A stretch of DNA of 64,000 nucleotides from Prosthecodimorpha hirschii (lineage in GTDB: Bacteria; Pseudomonadota; Alphaproteobacteria; Rhizobiales; Ancalomicrobiaceae). Both the position numbers and the translations under genes were made by a program. This document shows, in pieces, positions 36,129-42,628 of the stretch; the first letter of the stretch is position 1, and each line of letters opens with the position of its first letter. The DNA is taken from the NCBI RefSeq assembly GCF_001305515.1, contig NZ_LJYW01000001.1, forward strand, positions 2,031,382 through 2,095,381. Reading direction: 5' to 3'. The notes beneath the pieces are model-generated. The model was not told the DNA's origin. It searched no databases and was given only the letters and a program-made list of their open reading frames with translations.

Positions 36129-36958
36129 CGGCAGGCGCGCCCGACCCATCGGCCCTGGCGGCGGCCTTCGAGCGGGCCTGCCTGATGGAACTGCAGGCGC
36201 TGAAGCCCGGCAACGTGCATGTCCATGCGCCCGGCCATCGCATGACGGTCGCCGATTTCGAGCTGAGCGCCGCCGTCGCCGCGCCCCTGGTCGCCCGGCC
36301 GGGCGCGCGGGTCGGCCGTCGGGTGCGCGAGGCGGTCGAGGCGACCATGGCGGCCGTCGGCCAGAATACCAATCTCGGCATCCTGCTGCTGGCCGCGCCG
36401 ATCCTGGCCGCGGCGGAGCGTGGCGGCGACCTGCGGGCGGATCTCGGCGCGATTCTCGCCGAACTCGATCGCCAGGACGCGGAGGACGTGTTCGCAGCGA
36501 TCCGGCTGGCCAATCCGGGCGGGCTCGGGCGCGCCCCGGAGCACGACGTGCACGGCCCGGCCGTCGATCTGCACGCCGCCATGGCGGCCGCCGCCGACCG
36601 GGACTCGATAGCGCGGCAATATGTCACCGGCTTCGCGGATCTGTGGACGATCGGCCTGCCGGCGCTCGCCGCGGCTATCCGCCGCTCCCCCTTCGGCCCG
36701 GCGGCGGTCACCGAAATCTACCTCGCCTGGCTCGCCGCCCGACCGGATAGCCACATCGTCCGCAAATTCGGCGCTGATATAGCTGAGGACGTGCGAAAGA
36801 CCGCGGAAACCTTACGCGGCGCTACCGCAAGGTCAGGCGGGCATGACGAACTGATGAAATGGGACGCGGCCTGGAAGCGGCGCAGCATAAACCCTGGAAC
36901 CAGCGCGGATTTGACGGTTGCGACGATTTTGCCGCACCTAATCCGGCCAATTACGTGA
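36125..36958 (+). CDS. CitG/MdcB-family protein (triphosphoribosyl-dephospho-CoA synthase-like)
   Basis: A 277-residue protein with ELQALKPGNVHVHAPGHRM, QNTNLGILLLAAP, EHDVHGP and a terminal NPGTSADLTVATI, all conserved in the CitG family. CitG and MdcB make the prosthetic group of citrate or malonate lyases, but no lyase genes are present. Homologues recur in methylotroph H4MPT islands, so a different phosphoribosyl or nucleotidyl transfer in cofactor synthesis is likely. Overlaps the RimK-like gene; last in its operon. Confidence 0.85.
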   Translation: MTAGAPDPSALAAAFERACLMELQALKPGNVHVHAPGHRMTVADFELSAAVAAPLVARPGARVGRRVREAVEATMAAVGQNTNLGILLLAAPILAAAERGGDLRADLGAILAELDRQDAEDVFAAIRLANPGGLGRAPEHDVHGPAVDLHAAMAAAADRDSIARQYVTGFADLWTIGLPALAAAIRRSPFGPAAVTEIYLAWLAARPDSHIVRKFGADIAEDVRKTAETLRGATARSGGHDELMKWDAAWKRRSINPGTSADLTVATILPHLIRPIT

Positions 36959-37161
36959 ATACGCGTAGGGCCGCTCTCTTGCCGCCTGACAGCGGCCGGA
37001 TTAGGCTCCGCTCCGTCTGGGAAATGTCCGTCCTATCTGGCGAACCGGCTCGCGCTTCGGATCGTGCCGAATGTCGGGTGCTGCAGCAAGGATAGACCGG
37101 GGGTCCGCGGTGCAGGGATCGCCCTGCCGTGGAATTTCTTTGTGTACCGGGAGGTTTACTG

Positions 37162-37668
37162 ATGGCGAAAATCAACAAGGTCATGGTCGGCGAGGCTCTC
37201 GTCGGCGACGGCAACGAGATCGCTCACATCGATCTGCTGGTCGGCCCGCGCAACAGCGCCGCCGAGGCGGCGTTCTGCAACAGCCTGACCAACAACAAGG
37301 ACGGCTTCACGTCGCTGCTCGCGGTCATCGCGCCGAACCTGCCGTGCAAGCCGAACACCTTGATGTTCAACAAGGTCACGATCAAGGGCGCCAAGCAGGC
37401 GGTCCAGATGTTCGGCCCGGCCCAGTATGCGGTCGCCAAGGCCGTGCAGGACTGCGTGGCGGACGGCACCATTCCGGCCGACGAAGCCGACGACGTCTAC
37501 GTGCTGGTCGGCGTGTTCATCCACTGGGAAGCCGAGGACGACGCGAAGATCCAGTCGTTCAACTACGAGGCGACCAAGCTCGCTCTGAAGCGCGCCGTCG
37601 CCGGCGAGCCCAAGGCGGCGGAAGTGACCGCCAAGCGTGATTCTGTGAAGCACCCCTTCGGCGCTTAG
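37162..37668 (+). CDS. fae: Formaldehyde-activating enzyme
   Basis: A 168-residue Fae with [11 protein letters not shown] (catalytic His at about residue 21), the [20 protein letters not shown] signature and [11 protein letters not shown]. Fae condenses formaldehyde with H4MPT to methylene-H4MPT and is usually very abundant. The strong GGGAGG site at seven bases before the ATG, its own 200 bp upstream region and a dedicated terminator fit high single-gene expression. Confidence 0.97.
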   Translation: MAKINKVMVGEALVGDGNEIAHIDLLVGPRNSAAEAAFCNSLTNNKDGFTSLLAVIAPNLPCKPNTLMFNKVTIKGAKQAVQMFGPAQYAVAKAVQDCVADGTIPADEADDVYVLVGVFIHWEAEDDAKIQSFNYEATKLALKRAVAGEPKAAEVTAKRDSVKHPFGA

Positions 37669-37767
37669 ATAGGAAACCACCCTGGGCAGCCGGAAACCCC
37701 GGCGATGCCGCGGGGTCTGCTCCAGCGGTTGGTTGCCAAATTCTTCGGCAAATAGGCTCGAAGAGCG

Positions 37768-37800
37768 AAACGGGGACGGCGAACGCGCCGTCCCCGTTTT
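37768..37800 (+). terminator. Rho-independent terminator after fae
   Basis: A perfect 14 bp stem aaacggggacggcg (37768-37781) and its complement (37786-37799) with loop aacg is followed by further T-rich sequence (ttttcgttt). The adenines opposite the T-tract would let it act in both directions. Confidence 0.9.
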
Positions 37801-38021
37801 CGTTTCCGCATCGCAGCGAAGACGGCCTGTTGCGCCGGCTTTCCGGCAATGTCTTGTGCCGAAACGTCTTTCAATCTCAATTATTGTACAGCCCAAGCCT
37901 GACATGAACGTCACGAAAGCCGCCCAAAGAGCGGTCCGTTCATGCTTAATTCAATCGCTCGACAAAGGGCCTCTTCGCCTATTACGCTCGCACGATCGTG
38001 AAGAGTGGCGAGGCTCTCCGG

Positions 38022-38816
38022 ATGACCAGACGTCTGACGCGGCATGGAATGCTCGGATGCGCGCTTCTGGCTCTTGCCGGAGCCCCACCGGCTCTCTCGT
38101 CCCCGGTGACCGGGCCGGATGCGACGGTGGTGGTCGGCCGCGACACGCGCAGCAGCGCCCTGCCGCCGGGCGAAGTCGGCAAGTCGGCCTTCGCAGGATC
38201 CTGGGGCGCCACCGGCACGATCGAATGCGGCGGGATGCGCTCGACCGGACAATTGACCGGGCGCGGCGATCTGGTGACCACCGCCGCCCATGCGCTCTAT
38301 GACGAGAACGGCCAGTCCCGCGCCGCATCGGGCGCCTGCCGCTTCATCATCGCGGTCGGCGGCACCACAAGATCGATCGCCCTGAAGCCGGACCCGGCCC
38401 GCTGCGGCTCGACGCGGCCCTACGGCATGGCCGGTCACCATGATTGGGCGGTCGGCCGGCTGGCCGAGCCGGTCACCGGAATTCGCCCCTATCGCCTCGG
38501 CCTGCCGCCGAGCCCCGGACAGGGAATCGTGGTGGTCTCCTACAGCCCCGAACGGGGCCGGACCGTGGACCATTGTCAGGTCCGCGAGGTGGTCGAGAAG
38601 AGCGACGGCGGGCCGCGCGAGATCCGGACCGATTGCACCGGGCGCGGCGGATTGTCCGGTGCCGCCTATCTGACCACGGGACCGGATCCGGCCATCGTCG
38701 GCATCCATGTCGGCTATCGGTCGGCGACGCCGGGCAGCGCCGCCCCCTATTCGTCGAGCCACTACACCTTCGGCACCACGGCCGAACGGCGCTTCAAGGC
38801 CGCCGTCGCGGACTGA
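38022..38816 (+). CDS. Secreted trypsin-like serine peptidase
   Basis: A 264-residue protein with a signal peptide (MLGCALLALAGAPPALSSP region), followed by a chymotrypsin-fold domain. The triad is visible: His in LVTTAAHAL, Asp in GHHDWAVGRL and Ser in RGGLSGAAYL. Paired cysteines support a periplasmic or extracellular location. ATG at 38022 has GAGG upstream; a GTG eight codons earlier is possible. No neighbour suggests a substrate. Confidence 0.82.
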   Translation: MTRRLTRHGMLGCALLALAGAPPALSSPVTGPDATVVVGRDTRSSALPPGEVGKSAFAGSWGATGTIECGGMRSTGQLTGRGDLVTTAAHALYDENGQSRAASGACRFIIAVGGTTRSIALKPDPARCGSTRPYGMAGHHDWAVGRLAEPVTGIRPYRLGLPPSPGQGIVVVSYSPERGRTVDHCQVREVVEKSDGGPREIRTDCTGRGGLSGAAYLTTGPDPAIVGIHVGYRSATPGSAAPYSSSHYTFGTTAERRFKAAVAD

Positions 38817-38919
38817 CCGTACCGCCGGCCGCCCCCCTGCCCTCGCCGCATCAGGCGCCGGGCAGAACCGCATGCCGCGAAGCGGTGTCGCCACAAGATG
38901 CGGTGTCGCCACAAAAAGG

Positions 38920-38970
38920 AAGTCCCGATCCGCATCCGGCCTTTCGAGGACCGCCTGCGGATCGGGACTT
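38920..38970 (-). terminator. Terminator for the small gene at 39108-39362
   Basis: A perfect 15 bp stem aagtcccgatccgca (38920-38934) and complement (38956-38970) with a 21-base loop. Read on the minus strand it is followed by cctttttgtgg, a short T-tract. A second GC-rich hairpin, gggacggcgc/gcgccgtccc at 39068-39090, lies closer to the stop but lacks a T-tract. The short direct repeat gcggtgtcgccacaa occurs twice at 38880-38914. Confidence 0.65.
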
Positions 38971-39107
38971 TGCCTGAACCCAATCTGCGTTCCGAACGGT
39001 CAACCGCCCGGCCCGTCTGTTTCGTCCCGTCGATCCCGACCAACCGGGTCGAGCGACGATCGAGGTCGGGGACGGCGCATCGCGCCGTCCCGGACGACCT
39101 GACCCGA

Positions 39108-39362
39108 TCAGTTCTTGTTCTGGTCCTGAGCCTGGCGCTGCTCGAACTGCTGCAGACGCTCGCGATCGGCCTGGCTGAGGCCGGTCACCGGGGTCGCCTG
39201 GCGGCCTTCATAGACCGTCGCGGCGCGGGCCGCCGGTGCGGTCGGGACCACGTCATAGACGCCCGAGCGGGTATAGGCATCGTCCGGCTCGGCCGAGGCG
39301 GCGCCGATGGCGGTGGCCGAGAGGAGGAACGCGAGAGCGGCGGTCTTGGTGATGATGGACAT
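39108..39362 (-). CDS. Small exported protein, twin A
   Basis: An 84-residue protein with a signal peptide (LAFLLSATAIGAASAEPDD) and a mature region with SGVYDVVPTAP, VYEGRQATP and the ending QFEQRQAQDQNKN. It shares the N-terminal, VYEGRQATP and C-terminal motifs with the protein at 39981-40223, so the two are paralogues. GGAGA precedes the ATG at 39362. Function unknown. It shares an upstream 18 bp motif with its twin at the same distance. Confidence 0.75.
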   Translation of the reverse strand: MSIITKTAALAFLLSATAIGAASAEPDDAYTRSGVYDVVPTAPAARAATVYEGRQATPVTGLSQADRERLQQFEQRQAQDQNKN

Positions 39363-39514
39363 GGAAGTCTCCGTTTGCTCGCTGCGTCGGTGCAGCATGA
39401 GAGCTCATGTAATGGGTTCGATGGGCAGAAAAACCCCTCGTTCGATTGACGGTACTGTCCGCGTTTGTGAACATTGACGGTTGCGTGATCGGAAGATGAC
39501 GCCAGCATCATCAC

Positions 39515-39532
39515 TTCGTGATCGCACTTGAA
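39515..39532 (-). promoter_or_regulatory. Shared upstream motif, copy A
   Basis: The 18-mer ttcgtgatcgcacttgaa lies 153 bases upstream of the twin-A start codon. An 18-mer with two mismatches lies at the same distance upstream of twin B. The surrounding AT-rich sequence suggests a promoter or activator site. Confidence 0.55.
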
Positions 39533-39600
39533 TTCGCTGATCGTGCCCATGAAAACGTATTCACGAATTCTCAGCAGGCAAATCAACGCGCAAACAGAAA

Positions 39601-39635
39601 CGGCGCCGCATCCGGTCGGGTCGGATGCGGCGCCG
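39601..39635 (-). terminator. Hairpin between the twin genes, possible terminator of twin B
   Basis: A perfect 14 bp stem cggcgccgcatccg (39601-39614) pairs with 39622-39635. On the minus strand it is followed by tttctgtttg. It lies about 350 bp beyond the twin-B stop, so its assignment is tentative. Another 14 bp hairpin without T-tract (atccgatcagagcg and complement, 39824-39854) is nearer to that stop. Confidence 0.5.
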
Positions 39636-39980
39636 CAAAGATGGTGGAACGGTTTCCCGGCCGGCCGCCGGCGGGATCGCCAGCGGCCGCCGATCGGGAT
39701 GACTTCGGCGGCGAGGCCGCCACTGGTCGGATCGGGATCGCCGATACCGTCGTTCGCCGGTCGGCCTACGGGTCCGAGGCGCCAGGGCTCCAGTCCCCCG
39801 GGCTCCCGGGCCCTCAGGGCCCCATCCGATCAGAGCGGCTCGCTCTGATCGGATCAGCCTTCGCACCCCGGAACGGGCGGATCATCGGGCTGTTGACGCG
39901 ACGCGACACGCTCACTTGCAACAGGGGCAGGCGAGGATGGCGTGCCGGGCTGCGGCCGACCGCGCCGGGGACCGCCGCGA

Positions 39981-40223
39981 TCAGTTCTTGTTCACGTCCT
40001 GCATTTCGCGCTGCTCGAACCACTGCAGGTTCGTCTGGCCGGCCGTGTTGGTGACGGCCGGGGCGAGGATCGGGGTCGCCTGGCGGCCCTCGTAGACGGC
40101 GGCGGCCGGCGCGGCGTCATAGACGCTGGAGCGGGACGCGGCATCATCGGGCTCGGCGCTGGCGGCACCGATGGCAGCGGCGGACAGGATGAGGGCGACA
40201 GCGCCGATCTTGGTCATGGACAT
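39981..40223 (-). CDS. Small exported protein, twin B
   Basis: An 80-residue protein with a signal peptide (MSMTKIGAVALILSAAAIGA) and the motifs SSVYDAAPAA, VYEGRQATP and QWFEQREMQDVNKN shared with the twin at 39108-39362. No function is recognised; small exported proteins with this SAEPDDA and EGRQATP pattern seem frequent in rhizobia. Upstream lies a 439-base gap to the next gene with AT-rich promoter-like sequence and the shared 18-mer. Confidence 0.73.
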   Translation of the reverse strand: MSMTKIGAVALILSAAAIGAASAEPDDAASRSSVYDAAPAAAVYEGRQATPILAPAVTNTAGQTNLQWFEQREMQDVNKN

Positions 40224-40376
40224 CTTTAGGCTCCTGTGTTTGAGCCGCCGGCTCGGCGGCCCGTGGTAAGCAAGTTCACATGACGATATTTAATCCTCTG
40301 CTGCGGACCTTCAATACCGATCGCGATTTTCAGCGTTGACATGACCGTTACTACATAATCACGATCGGATCATGCG

Positions 40377-40394
40377 TTCGTGATAGCAATTGAA
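40377..40394 (-). promoter_or_regulatory. Shared upstream motif, copy B
   Basis: The 18-mer ttcgtgatagcaattgaa lies 154 bases upstream of the twin-B start, matching copy A at 16 of 18 positions and at practically the same distance. The gap 40224-40662 otherwise shows AT-rich sequence without a gene. Confidence 0.55.
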
Positions 40395-40662
40395 CAGCGC
40401 GTCATTTGTCCGTAACTGAACTTTTCCAGGGAACAAAATCGATATTACATTTTCGTAATCTTTGTCAGGTTGCGAAAGCGGCCGGCCATGCGCGCAGTCC
40501 GGGTCGTCGACACCGGCCTGGCAGGCGGAACCGACGACCGGGTTCGCCCGCGCGCGACCAATCAGGCGGGCGCCGGCTTCGAATGGCCGGGAGGGTCACG
40601 ACGGCGGACGGTCGGCACGCGGGCGCCGCCCCGGATGGCTCGGTACCTGGCGAAAGAAGGGT

Positions 40663-41352
40663 TCAGGCCAGCGCGGCGATGTCGGCCGCCGTCAGTCGGC
40701 CGTCGTGGAGCGCGGTCGCCATCAGGGCCCCGGAGACGTCGAGGCCGCGCAGCGCCTCGAGATCGTCGACACCGCGCACGCCGCCGGCGGCCCAGAGCCG
40801 GGTGCCGGAGGACCGGCCGCGCGCGGCGGCCAGTTTGGCGAGATCCGGCCCGGCGCCGCTGCCGACCCGGGCCAGGGTCATGACGATCACGTCGTCGGGC
40901 CACAGCGCGGCGTCGGTCTCCAGGGCCGCCGGTCCGAGAAAGACGTCGCCGCGATAGTCGAGCGACAGCACCGCCCCGGCCCCGAGCGCCCGGGCAAGAC
41001 CGGGATCGGTCTGGCTTTCCGAACCGATCACCAGGCGCGCGCGGTGGGCGCCGAGCCAGTCCCGGCAGGCGGCCGCGTCGGCGAGCCCGTTGTCGACCCA
41101 GAATTCGACCTGCGGCAGGGCGGCCGCCAGCGCGTCGACGATCGCGTCCGAGCGCCCCCGCCCCTCGATGCCGTCGAGGTCGGCCAGATAGAAGCGGCGG
41201 AACGGATGGAGCGCGACGAGCCCACGCGCCACGTCGAGCGGCGCTGCCGATGGGGCGAGCGGCGTCTCGATCGGCCGGTAGGCGTCGCGGTCGCCGTGGC
41301 GGGCGCGCACGACCAGACCTTGCTTCAGATCGAGAACGGGAACGACGTCCAA
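40663..41352 (-). CDS. HisA-like protein of C1 cofactor islands (COG1411-type)
   Basis: A 229-residue TIM barrel with VVPVLDLKQGLVVRA at the start and YLADLDGIEGRG, resembling HisA. At the second HisA active-site position, normally TD-x-x-x-DG, this protein reads TLARVGSGAGPD, so the second catalytic Asp is missing and it is not a normal ProFAR isomerase. Such HisA relatives occur in methanogens and H4MPT-using bacteria. The start is TTG at 41352 with GGAGG five bases upstream. It is divergent from an MfnF-like gene, so methylofuran or H4MPT synthesis is likely. Confidence 0.78.
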   Translation of the reverse strand: MDVVPVLDLKQGLVVRARHGDRDAYRPIETPLAPSAAPLDVARGLVALHPFRRFYLADLDGIEGRGRSDAIVDALAAALPQVEFWVDNGLADAAACRDWLGAHRARLVIGSESQTDPGLARALGAGAVLSLDYRGDVFLGPAALETDAALWPDDVIVMTLARVGSGAGPDLAKLAAARGRSSGTRLWAAGGVRGVDDLEALRGLDVSGALMATALHDGRLTAADIAALA

Positions 41353-41452
41353 GGCGGCCTCCGGGTTTGGCAGCGCCGACCTTGGACGCCGCCTGCCGGG
41401 TTCGCAAGCGCGGCGGCGCGACCTTGGCATGCGCCCGCCGGGCGACGCGCCA

Positions 41453-41532
41453 CCCCGAACGGCCCCGGGTGCGACCGTGACGGCCCCGGGGCGGGCACGC
41501 GCGATCCCGAACAACCCCGGGTGCGACCGTGG
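41453..41532. repeat. Direct repeat in the HisA-like/MfnF-like divergent region
   Basis: cccgaacRRccccgggtgcg followed by accgtg occurs at about 41454-41479 and again at about 41506-41531, 52 bases apart. It may be a regulatory site for the divergent pair or simple tandem duplication. The region 41353-41595 holds no gene. Confidence 0.6.
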
Positions 41533-41595
41533 CGGGGCTGGCATTCGGACCGCAGGCCTGCTTTTCCTCGCACCGGCGAGAGACGGGAGACGGAC

Positions 41596-42627
41596 ATGCG
41601 GCGGATCGGCTGGGACATCGGCGGCGCACATCTGAAGGCGGCGGTCGCGGAGGACGGCCGCATCGTCGCCGTCGTGCAGGAACCCTGCGCCCTGTGGCAG
41701 GGCCTCGACCGTCTCGATGCGGCCTTCGCGGCGGTGCTCGGCCGGATCGGAGCCCATGGCCGGATCGGAGAGCGCGGCCGGCATCAGGCGACCATGACGG
41801 GCGAACTGGTCGACCTCTTCTCCAGCCGCGCCGAGGGCGTCGCCGCCCTGGCCGCGCGGGCCGCGGAGCATCTCGGCGCCGACGTGACGATCTATGCCGG
41901 CCGGGCCGGACAGATCGCCGCCGACAACGCTGCGGCCCATGCCGACGATGTCGCCTCCGCCAACTGGCACGCGACCGCCCGGCTGACCGCCGCCGCGCTC
42001 GGCGACGGGCTCCTGATCGACATGGGCTCGACCACCACGGACATCATCCCGGTCAGGGCCGGCGCGGCGGCGGCGCGCGGCTATTCGGATGCCGAGCGGC
42101 TGGCGACCGGCGAACTCGTCTATACCGGCGTGGTGCGCACGCCGCTGATGGCGCTGGCCGCCGACATCCCCTTCGCGGGCCGTCGGCTCGGCGTGATGGC
42201 CGAGCATTTCGCCACCTCAGCCGACATCTGGCGCCTGCTCGGCCGCCTGCCGGAGGGCGCCGACCAGCACGGCACGGCGGACGGGCGCGGCAAGTCGGTC
42301 GCGGAGAGCCGGCTGCGACTGTCGCGCATGGTCGGCGTCGATGTCGCCGAGGCGAGCATGGCGGCCTGGCGCGATCTCGCCGCCGCCTTCGCGGAGGCGC
42401 AGATCCGGCGCATCCAGGACGCCGCCGCCACGGTCCTGTCCGGGGCCGGCCTGCCGGACGCGGCGCCGGTCGTCGCCTGCGGGGCCGGCGCCTTCGCGAT
42501 CGAGGAGGTCGCCCGGCGGCTGGGCCGGCCCTGCCGGCCGCTCGCCGATCTGATCCCGGCCACCGATCCCGCGCTCGCGCTGGCGGCGGCGGCCTGCGCA
42601 CCCGCCGCCGCCATGGCGCTCCTTTAG
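41596..42627 (+). CDS. MfnF-like methylofuran biosynthesis protein (COG1548-type)
   Basis: A 343-residue actin/hexokinase-fold protein with GWDIGGAHLKAA at the N-terminus and LIDMGSTTTDIIPV (about residues 140-153), plus ATMTGELVDLF. The archaeal MfnF of this family couples the furan and tyramine halves of methanofuran. Its presence with mfnB- and mfnE-like genes supports the same role. ATG at 41596 follows GGGAGA. A long upstream open frame is not coding. Confidence 0.82.
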   Translation: MRRIGWDIGGAHLKAAVAEDGRIVAVVQEPCALWQGLDRLDAAFAAVLGRIGAHGRIGERGRHQATMTGELVDLFSSRAEGVAALAARAAEHLGADVTIYAGRAGQIAADNAAAHADDVASANWHATARLTAAALGDGLLIDMGSTTTDIIPVRAGAAAARGYSDAERLATGELVYTGVVRTPLMALAADIPFAGRRLGVMAEHFATSADIWRLLGRLPEGADQHGTADGRGKSVAESRLRLSRMVGVDVAEASMAAWRDLAAAFAEAQIRRIQDAAATVLSGAGLPDAAPVVACGAGAFAIEEVARRLGRPCRPLADLIPATDPALALAAAACAPAAAMALL

Positions 42628-42628
42628 A

